Shown here piece after piece: positions 44,841 through 53,850 of a stretch of 64,000 nucleotides of DNA; the first letter of the stretch is position 1, and every line of letters begins with the position of its first letter. The stretch lies in NCBI RefSeq assembly GCF_014643175.1, contig NZ_BMJH01000003.1, forward strand, positions 558,001 to 622,000, given 5' to 3'. The DNA is from Hoyosella rhizosphaerae. GTDB taxonomy: Bacteria > Actinomycetota > Actinomycetes > Mycobacteriales > Mycobacteriaceae. A program made the translations under genes and the position numbers. The notes under the pieces were generated by a model. That model saw nothing but the letters and a program-made list of their open reading frames with translations. It ran no database searches and had not been told where the DNA came from.

Positions 44841-45928
44841 GGTCGGCGGCGCGGCGGGGCAAGTGTTGAGCCCTGCCTCAGTGTCGTATCGAGGTATTCG
44901 CTTCGACTGCTGTGTGCCGCAGGCAGACTCATGAGGATTTCGCCTGCGCGTTTCCCTTTGAGCTCTGAGGGCTGCACAACAGTGGTTAAGTCAGCGCGCT
45001 GTGCGTCGCGTGTGCCGTCAAACCCGGTAATGGAAAGGTCACTCGGAACGGAAACCCCCGCCCCTGCCGCCCACGTCATTGCTCCGAGCGCAAGTACGTC
45101 GGAGGTGCACACGAGCACTGTGATGTTCGGGGCGACCTCCATGATTGACCGCGCCGCAGCAGCGCCGGACTCACGATTGTGGGATCCAGTTTGCATAACA
45201 GTGATGGACACCTCATCGCCGTAATCTGATGCGACATCTGCGATTCCTTGGATTCTGTCGCGCTGCACAGAAAACGTCGAATCTAGTGCCTCGTCAAGTG
45301 GTACAACGCCGTCGCGAAAGTCTGTTGTCAGCCGCATCGTCATGATGCCAATCTGCCGGTGTCCCGCAGCGAGAACGTGTTTGGCTAGCGACGCCATCGC
45401 TGCCCGGTCATCGATTCCAACCAGCACCACGCCCTCAAGCCCGGTCGGTTGATCGCACACAACGACTGGAACGTGCCTTTCGAGCGCAGCTGCGAGGTAT
45501 GGGTTGTCGCCACTGACTGAATACGCAACGAAGCCGTCAACGCTTGCTCGGTTGACGACTTCAGCGGCGGCTTGAGCATCGCGACTTCCGCCAGTGGGCA
45601 CGATGAGAAGCGAGCGGCCTGCCGCGTCGCACGCATCGGCAACGCCTGCAACAAAATCAACGGCGGCGGGATCGCGAAAGGTGTAGTTGAGGGGCTGGTC
45701 GAGGAGCAAACCCACTGTATCGGCGCGCCGCATTCGCAGCGACCGAGCAACTGGATCCGGGCCCGAGTACCCCATTTCCTTCGCTGCGGCCAACACCCTG
45801 TTGCGCAACTCGGGTGAGAGCTGGTCAGGCCTGTTGTAGGCATTAGACACGGTTGTGCGCGACACCTTCAGTTCAGCTGCAAGGGTGGCGAGGGTGGCAC
45901 GGCGCCGAGGTCGTGACGAACGAGACAT
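44837..45928 (-). CDS. LacI-family transcriptional regulator
   Basis: A 363-residue repressor-type protein from ATG 45928; an open frame upstream to 45967 is not needed. ATLATLAAELKVSRTTVSNA is the HTH followed by YNRPDQLSPELRNRVLAAAK, the hinge, then a periplasmic-binding-protein-like effector domain (VGLLLDQPLNYTFRDPAAVD, DGFVAYSV, ISITVMQTG, SDLSITGFDGT). It converges on the trehalose fusion gene, sharing the TTAA that contains both stops, and is divergent from the metal importer operon. It could regulate trehalose genes or its own synthesis; a palindrome lies in the divergent region. Confidence 0.9.
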   Translation of the reverse strand: MSRSSRPRRRATLATLAAELKVSRTTVSNAYNRPDQLSPELRNRVLAAAKEMGYSGPDPVARSLRMRRADTVGLLLDQPLNYTFRDPAAVDFVAGVADACDAAGRSLLIVPTGGSRDAQAAAEVVNRASVDGFVAYSVSGDNPYLAAALERHVPVVVCDQPTGLEGVVLVGIDDRAAMASLAKHVLAAGHRQIGIMTMRLTTDFRDGVVPLDEALDSTFSVQRDRIQGIADVASDYGDEVSITVMQTGSHNRESGAAAARSIMEVAPNITVLVCTSDVLALGAMTWAAGAGVSVPSDLSITGFDGTRDAQRADLTTVVQPSELKGKRAGEILMSLPAAHSSRSEYLDTTLRQGSTLAPPRRRP

Positions 45929-46033
45929 GAGACGAACGCTATCGCTGCACTCGGCGCCATGGCGCACTATTTCCTTGGCGACACTGAATTTGATGCCGTT
46001 TCGCGCACACCAACGCCAGACCGTAGACTGAGT

Positions 46034-46048
46034 TGGAAACCGTTACCA
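46034..46048. promoter_or_regulatory. Operator-like palindrome
   Basis: TGGAAACCGTTACCA, a near-perfect 15-base dyad, lies between the LacI-type gene and the metal-binding lipoprotein gene, 23 bases upstream of the latter's chosen start. The shape fits a LacI-type operator; a metalloregulator site is possible because of the downstream operon. Confidence 0.5.
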
Positions 46049-46071
46049 TATTCAGATTTGCAGGGGGATTC

Positions 46072-47325
46072 GTGCGTGCATTGAAAACCACTGGCGTTCT
46101 AGCATCCGGGCTAGGACTCCTCGCGCTCAGCGTCACCGCATGCGGCAGCGACGACGTCGACAACGGCAGCACTGACGGCCTCGCCACTATTGTCACTAGC
46201 ACCAATGTGTGGGCGGATATCGCGCGCCAGGTTGGTGGCGATGATTTCGCGATCGAGGCTCTCATTAGCGACCCGGCTATCGATCCGCATCACTACGAGA
46301 GCAGCCCACGAGACATCGCAACCATTCAAGATGCCGACCTCGTCATCTTCAATGGCGGAGGGTACGACCAGTTCGTACAGGATGTCCTCGATGCTGCTGA
46401 CGCGCCCCCTCGCGTAGTTAATGCCTACGAGATTCATCTTGAGCACGATCACGACAACGATCATGGTCACGACGATGAACACGGCCACGACGACGAACAC
46501 GGTGACGAGCACGGCCACGACGACGAACACCATGACGACGAACATGGTGACGAGCACGGGCATAATGGTGCTCACGATGAACACGATTCTGATGCGGCGA
46601 CTCATGACGAGGATAGCCACGGTCACGATGCGCACAACGAAGGTGGGCACGAAGCTCAGCATCGTCATGATGAAGACGGCGACGACCATGCCACGGGCGA
46701 AGGCCGCCACCACGAAGACGAGCACTCTGAAGATGAGCACGCTGAAGACGAGCACGGGCACGCCGATGAGCACGGGAATGACGACCACGGGCATGGGCCA
46801 GTCAACGAGCACATCTGGTTCGACTTCCACACCGTGAGCGCCGTCGCCGAAGAAATCGCAGTGCAACTCAGTGACATGAACCCATCAGGCGCAGACACCT
46901 ACCGCGCCAACGCTGAGGCATTCTCAGACAGCATCGAAGAACTCGAAGACCGCGCAGCCGACATCCGCGCTGAAAGCGCAGGCGTCGAAGTAGCACAGAC
47001 CGAACCGTTGACCGAATACCTCCTCGACGAGCTTGGTTTGATCGATATCGCACCAGTGGAGTTCACTCGCGCAGTCGAACACGGCACCGATCCCTCCGCT
47101 GCCGTCACTGCACGCTTCAGTGACCTCCTCGAAGACGGTGAAGCATCAGTTCTCGTCTACAACAGCACACGCGAATCACCCACGACCCAGATCATGCGGG
47201 ACCTCGCAGAAGAGAACAACATCCCAGTTGTAGCGGTCGCAGAATCCATTCCTGCCGGAATGGACTACCTTGAATGGATGCACTCTGTTCTCGATGATTT
47301 TGAGTCCGTACTGAGCGGTGTATGA
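46072..47325 (+). CDS. znuA: Metal ABC transporter substrate-binding lipoprotein (zinc/manganese type)
   Basis: A 417-residue protein; GTG 46072 behind AGGGGG is preferred to a TTG 13 codons upstream. Signal peptide with lipobox SVTAC, then a cluster A-1/ZnuA fold: TSTNVWADIARQVGGDDF, PAIDPHHYESSPRD (first His ligands), EHIWFDFHTVSAVAEEI (second) and LVYNSTRESPTTQIMRDLA. Between residues ~125 and 255 is a very long His/Asp/Glu-rich insert (HDNDHGHDDEHGHDDEHG and similar), much longer than the usual ZnuA loop, for binding Zn2+ in the wall. The stop overlaps the ATPase start (ATGA). Confidence 0.9.
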   Translation: MRALKTTGVLASGLGLLALSVTACGSDDVDNGSTDGLATIVTSTNVWADIARQVGGDDFAIEALISDPAIDPHHYESSPRDIATIQDADLVIFNGGGYDQFVQDVLDAADAPPRVVNAYEIHLEHDHDNDHGHDDEHGHDDEHGDEHGHDDEHHDDEHGDEHGHNGAHDEHDSDAATHDEDSHGHDAHNEGGHEAQHRHDEDGDDHATGEGRHHEDEHSEDEHAEDEHGHADEHGNDDHGHGPVNEHIWFDFHTVSAVAEEIAVQLSDMNPSGADTYRANAEAFSDSIEELEDRAADIRAESAGVEVAQTEPLTEYLLDELGLIDIAPVEFTRAVEHGTDPSAAVTARFSDLLEDGEASVLVYNSTRESPTTQIMRDLAEENNIPVVAVAESIPAGMDYLEWMHSVLDDFESVLSGV

Positions 47326-48197
47326 GCACATCTCCATCTGCACAACCTGACAGGCCAGGCGCCAGTCCCCTTTCACTGACAGATCCCGTCGTGGAATTGC
47401 GGGACGCGCGCCTGGCCTTCGGGCATCGAAAGCTTTGGGACGAACTCACCCTCAAAATCCACCCCGGTGAGTTCGTCGCCGTGCTCGGGCCCAACGGGTC
47501 GGGCAAGACGACCCTGCTCAGGGTTCTGCTTGGCCTCCAAAACGTCAACGCAGGCCACGTTCGCACTTTCGGCGACCGAACACGCAGAGGCGACTCGCGA
47601 ATCGGGTATATCCCGCAGCAAAAGACCCTGGACCGTGGCCTTACCCTCCGCGGACGCGACCTCGTAGGCCTCGGCTTTAATGGCCATCACTGGGGCCTCA
47701 CGGTTTCACCCCGTCGGCGCCGCATGCGCCAAGATCGGGTCAATGAAGCCCTCAACGCCGTGGGTGCGCAAGACTACGCTGACGCACCCGTGGGTCGGCT
47801 TTCTGGCGGCGAACAGCAACGACTGCGAGTGGCGCAATCACTGGTGTCTGACCCGGGACTATTGCTGTGCGACGAGCCCTTGTTGAGCCTTGATCTCGCG
47901 AGTCAGCGAAAAGTCGCCGAACTCATCGATTCGCGGCGGCACTTGGCGCAAACTGCCGTCATCTTTGTCACCCACGAAATTAACCCGATCCTCAATATGG
48001 TGGACAAGGTTCTCTACCTTGTGGACGGTCGTTTCCGAATCGGCCCCCCGAACGAAGTGATGACGTCGCAGGTGCTTTCGGAGCTATACCGCACCGACGT
48101 GGAAGTCCTCAAAGTGCGCAATCGTCTCGTTGTCGTAGGGACAGGCGACAGCATCGACGTACTTGGCCGTGCGGGCCAAGAACACCACCTGGAGTGA
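47322..48197 (+). CDS. znuC: Metal ABC transporter ATPase
   Basis: A 291-residue cytoplasmic ATPase. Walker A GPNGSGKTTLLR, Q-loop region YIPQQKT, signature LSGGEQQRLRVAQSL, Walker B LLLCDEPLLSLD, and switch His in FVTHEINP are all intact. It belongs to the zinc/manganese importer group, by context with the His-rich binding protein upstream and the permease downstream, to which it is joined by GTGA. Some 25 residues precede the ATPase domain. Confidence 0.9.
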   Translation: MSTSPSAQPDRPGASPLSLTDPVVELRDARLAFGHRKLWDELTLKIHPGEFVAVLGPNGSGKTTLLRVLLGLQNVNAGHVRTFGDRTRRGDSRIGYIPQQKTLDRGLTLRGRDLVGLGFNGHHWGLTVSPRRRRMRQDRVNEALNAVGAQDYADAPVGRLSGGEQQRLRVAQSLVSDPGLLLCDEPLLSLDLASQRKVAELIDSRRHLAQTAVIFVTHEINPILNMVDKVLYLVDGRFRIGPPNEVMTSQVLSELYRTDVEVLKVRNRLVVVGTGDSIDVLGRAGQEHHLE

Positions 48198-49054
48198 GCA
48201 GAATGTACGACTTTTGGGTGAAATTCTTCGACTTCACTGTCACCGCAGACTTACTGAGCCGCTCCTTCGTGCAGCATGCAATTATCGCTAGTGCCATTCT
48301 TGGGCTGCTCGCAGGTGTCATCGGTCCACTCATCGTGAGCCGACAAATGTCCTTTGCCGTGCATGGCACAAGTGAACTCTCCGTCATGGGCGCCGCGGGC
48401 GGGCTCCTTCTCGGAATTTCCGTCGGCTACGGCGCCATCGTTGGTTCTATCGCCGCAGCTCTCCTTTTCGGCATCCTCGGGTTGCGTTCCCGCGAACGCG
48501 ACGCGATCATCGGCGTCATCTTGTCATTTGGACTAGGGCTTGCTGTTCTGTTTTTGTGGCTCAACCCGGACCGCACCGTCAACCAATTTGCCCTGCTCGT
48601 TGGGCAAGTCGTCACCGTCAATACCATCGGTTTGCAGCTCCTCATTGGCACCGCCGTTGTCGTCCTGGTGATACTCGCGGCTGTCTACCGACCTCTTTTG
48701 TTCGCGAGCACAGACCCGGAGGTGGCGTCGGCTCGCGGCATACCTGTCCGTGGGCTTTCCATCGTTTTTGCAGTGCTCGTTGGTCTTGCTGTGTCCATCG
48801 GTGTGCAAATCGTCGGGGCGCTTCTTGTCTTGTCGCTCCTCGTCACCCCAGCGGCGGCAGCGGGCAGACTCACCGCAGACCCACTCAAAGTCACAATCTT
48901 CACGCTCATTTTTGCCCAACTGGCTGCCGTCGGCGGAATCATTCTTTCCCTCGCGCCGGGTGTGCCGGTGTCAGTCTTCGTCACCAGCATCGCCTTTGTC
49001 ATCTACGTGATCTGCCGAATCATTGGCAGTCGGACCACTGCCGCAGCAGCGTAA
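48194..49054 (+). CDS. znuB: Metal ABC transporter permease
   Basis: A 286-residue integral membrane protein of the ABC-3 family with about eight hydrophobic segments. Typical features are SFVQHAIIASAILGLLAGVI, SVMGAAGGLLLGISVGY and GVQIVGALLVLSLLVTPAAA near the C-terminus. It forms the channel for the metal delivered by the His-rich lipoprotein. The start (GTG) overlaps the ATPase stop; a second possible start is ATG three codons on. Confidence 0.9.
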   Translation: MSRMYDFWVKFFDFTVTADLLSRSFVQHAIIASAILGLLAGVIGPLIVSRQMSFAVHGTSELSVMGAAGGLLLGISVGYGAIVGSIAAALLFGILGLRSRERDAIIGVILSFGLGLAVLFLWLNPDRTVNQFALLVGQVVTVNTIGLQLLIGTAVVVLVILAAVYRPLLFASTDPEVASARGIPVRGLSIVFAVLVGLAVSIGVQIVGALLVLSLLVTPAAAAGRLTADPLKVTIFTLIFAQLAAVGGIILSLAPGVPVSVFVTSIAFVIYVICRIIGSRTTAAAA

Positions 49055-49096
49055 ACACAGCCGCCGCTGCGTAAGAATTCCAGGTATGGAACGGTA

Positions 49097-49861
49097 GTGA
49101 CTATGGCGATGATCGATCTCAATTGCGATCTTGGCGAAAGCTACGGCAGCTGGAAGCTCGGCGACGACGCAGCGATGCTCACAGTGGTCACGAGCGCCAA
49201 CGTAGCCTGCGGCTTCCACGCAGGTGACCCACGCACCTTGCTGGCTACCTGCGAATCCGCTGCTGCCCGCGATGTGCGCATCGGGGCCCAGGTCAGCTAT
49301 CCCGACCTCGCCGGTTTTGGCCGACGATTCATGGACATAGCACCCGAAGACCTCGAAGCCGATGTCTTGTATCAAATCAGCGCCCTCGACGGCCTCGCAC
49401 GGGTTTCCGGGAGCAGCGTCCGTTACGTTAAACCGCACGGAGCGCTTTACAACACCGTTGTGCACCACGAGGAGCAAGCAGCCGCAGTCGTACGCGCGAT
49501 TGCTCGCTACAACCCAGACCTCCCACTGTTAGGACTTCCTGGTTCTGCATTGTTCGATCACGCTGCCCGAGCCGGTATTCGCGCCGTCCCTGAGGCCTTC
49601 GCTGATCGTGCCTACAACGCAGACGGCACGCTGGTGTCGCGGCGCGAACCAAACGCCGTTATCCACGACAAGACCGCCATTGCCGAACGCGCACTTGCGC
49701 TCATCACCTCCGGCACCATCACCTCGATAAGCGGAACACCTGTACCGATCAGTGCCGAGTCGATTTGTGTTCACGGCGACACCCCAGACTCGGTAGGCAT
49801 CGCACATCAACTCCGGGCCACGTTCACCGACAACGGTGTCACTATCCGCCCATTTTGCTGA
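49097..49861 (+). CDS. pxpA: 5-oxoprolinase subunit A
   Basis: A 254-residue LamB/YcsF-family protein. DLNCDLGESYGSWKLGDDAA, NVACGFHAGDPRTL, GAQVSYPDLAGFGRR and RYVKPHGALYNTVV are the family signatures. PxpA works with PxpB and PxpC to open 5-oxoproline to glutamate using ATP in the cytoplasm. TATGGA lies six bases before the GTG start, so translation may be leaderless; ATGs two and four codons on are alternatives. First gene of pxpABC. Confidence 0.95.
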   Translation: MTMAMIDLNCDLGESYGSWKLGDDAAMLTVVTSANVACGFHAGDPRTLLATCESAAARDVRIGAQVSYPDLAGFGRRFMDIAPEDLEADVLYQISALDGLARVSGSSVRYVKPHGALYNTVVHHEEQAAAVVRAIARYNPDLPLLGLPGSALFDHAARAGIRAVPEAFADRAYNADGTLVSRREPNAVIHDKTAIAERALALITSGTITSISGTPVPISAESICVHGDTPDSVGIAHQLRATFTDNGVTIRPFC

Positions 49862-49873
49862 GGTGAACCACCG

Positions 49874-50485
49874 ATGCGCATATCCGCGATGGGCCCCAAC
49901 GCCTACCTCATCGAATGTGACACCCTCGACGGAGTTCACCAGGCATACCGCCAATTACGTGAACAGAAGCTGCCCGGAATCATCGACCTCGTTCCGGGTG
50001 CGGTCACGCTACTTGTTCGCCATGACGCCACCCGTGTCACCGCCGATACCCTGACGAATGCTTTGCGCGACCACGACACATCCGAAGCCCGCACCGACGC
50101 ACCACGTGTGATCACGATTTCCGTGACGTACGACGGGGACGACCTAGCCGACGTGGCGCACCACACCGGGCTTTCGACCGACGAGGTCATCGAGGCCCAC
50201 ACTGGCACCCAGTGGACCGTAGCGTTCAGCGGCTTCGCTCCAGGGTTTGCGTACCTTACTGGCGGCGATGCCCGGCTACACGTTCCGCGTCGGGCCACGC
50301 CCCGCACAACAGTGCCAGCAGGCAGTGTCGGTCTCGCAGGGCACTACAGCGGCATCTATCCTCGCCCATCGCCGGGCGGATGGAACATCATCGGTACCAC
50401 GACGCAAACATTGTGGGACCTCCACGCGGACCCACCTGGGCTTTTGCAGCCCGGGATGCATGTGAAGTTTGTGGCCCAAAAATGA
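49874..50485 (+). CDS. pxpB: 5-oxoprolinase subunit B
   Basis: A 203-residue KipI-like (allophanate hydrolase subunit 1) protein: YDGDDLADVAHHTGLSTDEV, YTVAFSGFAPGFAYL-like VAFSGFAPGFAYLTGGDARL, TVPAGSVGLAGHYSGIYPRP and SPGGWNIIGTT. It follows pxpA by 12 bases and overlaps pxpC by four (ATGA), so the three subunits are made together. Confidence 0.95.
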   Translation: MRISAMGPNAYLIECDTLDGVHQAYRQLREQKLPGIIDLVPGAVTLLVRHDATRVTADTLTNALRDHDTSEARTDAPRVITISVTYDGDDLADVAHHTGLSTDEVIEAHTGTQWTVAFSGFAPGFAYLTGGDARLHVPRRATPRTTVPAGSVGLAGHYSGIYPRPSPGGWNIIGTTTQTLWDLHADPPGLLQPGMHVKFVAQK

Positions 50486-51339
50486 CGGCGACCTTGATAG
50501 TTCTGACCACCGGCCCCTTCGCTACCATCCAAGATGGTGGGCGCCCAGGCCACAGCGCGGATGGTGTGACCTGGTCTGGCGCAGCCGACCACGGAGCCTT
50601 CGCCGCTGCGAATCGGCTAGTGGGCAACACTGAGCGCGCGCCGTGTGTGGAGATCACCCTCGGTGGCTTCAAAGCGAAAGCAACTTCAACGATGTTGTGC
50701 GCCATCACCGGACCAACTGTCCCGGCGACCATCAACGGCACCTCGCACCCAGCCAATCATTCGTTCGTCCTGAACACGGGCGATGTCCTCAGCATCGGCG
50801 CTCCCCCTGCCGGGTGCCGCAACTATTTGGCTGTGCGCGGTGGCTTCGTCGCAGAGCGGACGTTGGGAAGTTGCAGCACCGACACCCTGTCCGGACTGGG
50901 TCCACCCGTCGTGAAGTCCGGGGATCATCTCTGCATCGGCCCCAGCGAAGGAACATTGTGGCCAGCGGCCACTTCTCTCCCCCACCGATGGCACCCACAC
51001 CGCACCGCACCGTTGTTGGTCGCTGCAAGCCCCCGCACCACGTGGTTTACACCTGCTGCAATTAGGGCCCTAACCACTACGGCGTACACCGTGTCCACTG
51101 ACTCAAACCGCGTCGGAGTACGCCTCAATGGGCACAAGTTAACGCGCCAGCGAACTGACGAACTACCCAGCGAAGGGATGGTGCCCGGCGCAATACAAGT
51201 CCCACCCGACGGTCAACCAGTGGTGTTCCTCCGCGACCATCCAGTGACGGGCGGGTATCCGGTGATCGGCGTCGTCATCAATGTCGATGCAGTCGCCCAG
51301 CTTCGCCCCGGAGACGAAACCCACTTTCGGTGGAGTTAG
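50482..51339 (+). CDS. pxpC: 5-oxoprolinase subunit C
   Basis: A 285-residue KipA-like (allophanate hydrolase subunit 2) protein from ATG 50482, which overlaps the pxpB stop; longer frames to 50212 are not real. GPFATIQDGGRPGHSADGVT is the conserved start, followed by MLCAITGPTVPATINGT, NYLAVRGGFVAERTLGS and the ending MVPGAIQVPPDGQPVVFLRD. Completes 5-oxoprolinase. The length is at the short end for the family. It converges on the PH-like membrane protein gene. Confidence 0.9.
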   Translation: MTATLIVLTTGPFATIQDGGRPGHSADGVTWSGAADHGAFAAANRLVGNTERAPCVEITLGGFKAKATSTMLCAITGPTVPATINGTSHPANHSFVLNTGDVLSIGAPPAGCRNYLAVRGGFVAERTLGSCSTDTLSGLGPPVVKSGDHLCIGPSEGTLWPAATSLPHRWHPHRTAPLLVAASPRTTWFTPAAIRALTTTAYTVSTDSNRVGVRLNGHKLTRQRTDELPSEGMVPGAIQVPPDGQPVVFLRDHPVTGGYPVIGVVINVDAVAQLRPGDETHFRWS

Positions 51340-51812
51340 CGCTGCACCACAGATTCGGCCAGCAATGTACGCAAGGTTTCGTGATCTTTCGCCCAGGCCT
51401 GGGTAACGGTGCCGCTACGGAGCACCAACCCGATGCCGGTACGACGTTTGGGGACGGTTGGAAGATCCCCCAACGGCGGCGCGAGTAGCCACCGGTCTGC
51501 GACCTTATTTGAGACTGTCGTATCAGATTCAGGTGGCAAGATTTCCGCTATCTCATCGACCTGCAGAGTTTTTGTGCCCTGGCGCAGTGTGTGGCCATCG
51601 AATGAGACACTCGCATACGTCCGTGCGGCATAAATTTGCCAGCAGAAAACAAGTCCGACGGCAGTTCCGGCAACACCCCACCCGAGCCAATGCACCGGGC
51701 CCCGCAATATCATTTCGCCGATGATGCCAATGCCACACATGATGGGAATGGCAAGGAGCGAATTCCATCGCGCTCCCGGCTCCTCAAATAGCACGTCACC
51801 GCTCGCAGTCAT
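51336..51812 (-). CDS. Membrane protein of the hemB neighbourhood (DUF3093-like)
   Basis: A 158-residue protein from ATG 51812, overlapping the upstream stop (ATGA). Two hydrophobic segments (SLLAIPIMCGIGIIGEMILR; GWGVAGTAVGLVFCWQIYA) precede a beta-rich part (YASVSFDGHTLRQGTKTLQV, TGIGLVLRSGTVTQAWAKDH) that looks like a small PH-type domain. It resembles DUF3093-type membrane proteins, at moderate confidence. It is last in a run of three membrane genes downstream of hemB. Confidence 0.65.
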   Translation of the reverse strand: MTASGDVLFEEPGARWNSLLAIPIMCGIGIIGEMILRGPVHWLGWGVAGTAVGLVFCWQIYAARTYASVSFDGHTLRQGTKTLQVDEIAEILPPESDTTVSNKVADRWLLAPPLGDLPTVPKRRTGIGLVLRSGTVTQAWAKDHETLRTLLAESVVQR

Positions 51813-52222
51813 GAAAACCAAGACTTTGCTGCGGGCCTGTATACGAGGATTGAGGCCGCTACGACGGGGGCTACCACTGCGATAGCGAAGAAACCGGCCC
51901 CGACGAGCCAGATTGACATGATTTGGAAGATCGACAATACGACTGAGAATGCGACTAGTGAACGGCGATAGCGTGCGTCACCACGCCGCATACGGCCAGC
52001 GAGGAAGGCAACAAAGACCGCCGACACAAGCGCGATTCCGCCGTACATGCGCATCAAGTCAACGAGCTGACCGGGGTTCTGGAAGTTCGGGTCCGCCGCC
52101 AAGATTGTGGCTTCGTCAACGAACAACCATCCAAGTCCCATCAGGATGAGTACGACCGCAGCAGCAAACCATAACCAGTATGCCGCCGACACCACAGTCG
52201 GACGAAGCTCAGGCTGATTCAC
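51809..52222 (-). CDS. Small integral membrane protein
   Basis: A 137-residue protein from GTG 52222, with GGGGAGA upstream, overlapping the end of the preceding gene by 14 bases. It has four hydrophobic helices: AAYWLWFAAAVVLILMGLGW, GIALVSAVFVAFLAGRM, SLVAFSVVLSIFQIMSIWLV and FFAIAVVAPVVAASILVY. Position next to hemB recalls the transmembrane proteins Rv0513/Rv0514 of M. tuberculosis. Function unknown. Confidence 0.75.
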   Translation of the reverse strand: MNQPELRPTVVSAAYWLWFAAAVVLILMGLGWLFVDEATILAADPNFQNPGQLVDLMRMYGGIALVSAVFVAFLAGRMRRGDARYRRSLVAFSVVLSIFQIMSIWLVGAGFFAIAVVAPVVAASILVYRPAAKSWFS

Positions 52223-52802
52223 GTCTCTTCTCCCCAGCAAAGTAACGGTTGGATTCTTCGCGGTGCATTGCAATAATCGCACCCACCGCAAGCACTGCCT
52301 GCACGAGACCTAGCGCTGAGTCCACAAATGGCAGAACACCAGTCTGGCCACCGGCAAACAACGCGGGGATCGCAAACACGACAAGCACGATGCCCACCGC
52401 GGTCAGAACAACTCTCGCCCACGGACGCCCCGCGCGCATCGCGAATGCCGCCACCAACAACGCACCAAAGATCAGTACAAAAATGACCCCGACAGCCCCG
52501 ATAGCGACAGTCGCCCACATGCGGGCCTGCTCTTCGGTGAGTGACAGGGAATCTTGCTGCTCCACTTGCTCGAGCAGAACCGCAGTCGAATCATCGAGGT
52601 TCTGCACCATAAGCAAGACTCGAACAGGAATTGTCGCAATCCCTAGCGCGAGGATGCCAAGCCATAGTTGAAATGCTGTGATGACATCGTGCGGAGGAGT
52701 ACGCCGCGGACGCTTGCCGCTTGACTTCACAAAGTCGTCGCGGTGCGCCTCATGTTGATGACTCGAGTGCTGGTGATTCGGGTGCTGCTCAGGTGAGTTC
52801 AT
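52209..52802 (-). CDS. Integral membrane protein with His-rich N-terminus
   Basis: A 197-residue protein. The first 30 residues are hydrophilic and rich in histidine (HPNHQHSSHQHEAH), then a basic stretch, then four membrane segments (FQLWLGILALGIATIPVRVL; WATVAIGAVGVIFVLIFGAL; VVLTAVGIVLVVFAIPALFA; ALGLVQAVLAVGAIIAM). The His-rich tail could bind a metal, fitting a neighbourhood that makes tetrapyrroles, but this is only suggestive. It starts 21 bases after hemB and is probably in its operon. Confidence 0.75.
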   Translation of the reverse strand: MNSPEQHPNHQHSSHQHEAHRDDFVKSSGKRPRRTPPHDVITAFQLWLGILALGIATIPVRVLLMVQNLDDSTAVLLEQVEQQDSLSLTEEQARMWATVAIGAVGVIFVLIFGALLVAAFAMRAGRPWARVVLTAVGIVLVVFAIPALFAGGQTGVLPFVDSALGLVQAVLAVGAIIAMHREESNRYFAGEKRRESA

Positions 52803-52823
52803 GGGTACGAGTTAAAAATCCTG

Positions 52824-53804
52824 TCACGATCGGAACATGGACGCGGCATACGTTGCCCAGTACGTGAGCACTATATCGGCACCGGCGCGTTTGATGCTTG
52901 TCAGCGATTCCACTATCGCACGGTCTAGATCCACCCATCCTCGTTGCGCAGCTGCAGAGATCATCGCGTATTCGCCGGACACCTGATAGGCAGCGACCGG
53001 TACATCCGACTGTTCCGAGGTTTGCCGAATGATGTCTAGGTACATCATCGCGGGTTTCACCATCACCATGTCAGCGCCTTCGGCGAGATCAAGCGCAACC
53101 TCGCGACTCGATTCTCTGGCGTTCGAGCAGTCTTGTTGATAGCTGGCCCGTGTCCCTTGCAGTGATGAGCCCACTGCTTCCCGAAATGGTCCGTACAGCG
53201 CCGATGAATACTTTGCGGAGTACGCGAGGATAGAAATATCGTGAAAATTCGCGCCGTCGAGAACGTCTCTGATGTAGCCGACCTGGCCGTCCATCATTCC
53301 GCTCGGCGCAACCACATGTGCTCCCGCTTCTGCTTGCGCGACAGCCAGTGTTCCGTAGTGCTTCAGCGTTGCGTCATTGTCGATGGTGCCGTCGTCCGCG
53401 AGCACGCCGCAGTGGCCATGGTCGGTAAATTCGTCTAGGCAGGTGTCCGCCATCAGGACCGTGTCATCGCCAAGGTCTTCGCGTAGTACGCGCAATGCGC
53501 GGTTCAGGATGCCATCCGGATCTGCGCCCTGCGCACCGCATGCATCTTTGTCGCCATCCGCCGGCACACCAAAGATCATCAAGCCACCCACACCTGCGCG
53601 AACCGCTTCCTCCGCGGCGCTCCGAAGAGTGTCCATGGTGTGTTGCTGCACGCCGGGCATCGAACTAATGGGGTGCGGCTGGTCGAGTCCGTCGGCAACA
53701 AACATGGGCAGCACTAAATGGCGTGGCTGAACAACCGTTTCAGCCACCAACCGGCGTATCGCTGATGTTGTCCGCAATCGCCGCGGACGGTCCGCAGGAA
53801 ACAT
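52824..53804 (-). CDS. hemB: Delta-aminolevulinic acid dehydratase (porphobilinogen synthase)
   Basis: A 326-residue enzyme that condenses two 5-aminolevulinate molecules. ATG 53804 has AAGGAAGG three bases upstream. Active-site lysines lie in ILAYSAKYSSALYGPF and MVMVKPAMMYLDI. The metal-loop reads DTCLDEFTDHGHCG, with two cysteines, i.e. of the mixed type seen in actinobacteria. Third step of the cluster order hemA-hemC-hemD-hemB, all on the same strand. Confidence 0.95.
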   Translation of the reverse strand: MFPADRPRRLRTTSAIRRLVAETVVQPRHLVLPMFVADGLDQPHPISSMPGVQQHTMDTLRSAAEEAVRAGVGGLMIFGVPADGDKDACGAQGADPDGILNRALRVLREDLGDDTVLMADTCLDEFTDHGHCGVLADDGTIDNDATLKHYGTLAVAQAEAGAHVVAPSGMMDGQVGYIRDVLDGANFHDISILAYSAKYSSALYGPFREAVGSSLQGTRASYQQDCSNARESSREVALDLAEGADMVMVKPAMMYLDIIRQTSEQSDVPVAAYQVSGEYAMISAAAQRGWVDLDRAIVESLTSIKRAGADIVLTYWATYAASMFRS

Positions 53805-53850
53805 TGGCCTTCCTTGGCAGTCGTACCCGGCACAATACCTGCGTCGGGAG

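Noticed and set aside
46111..46866. Open frame of 251 codons on the minus strand, hydrophobic
   Set aside because: It is antisense to the His/Asp-rich insert of the metal-binding lipoprotein, which gives Val/Met-rich nonsense.
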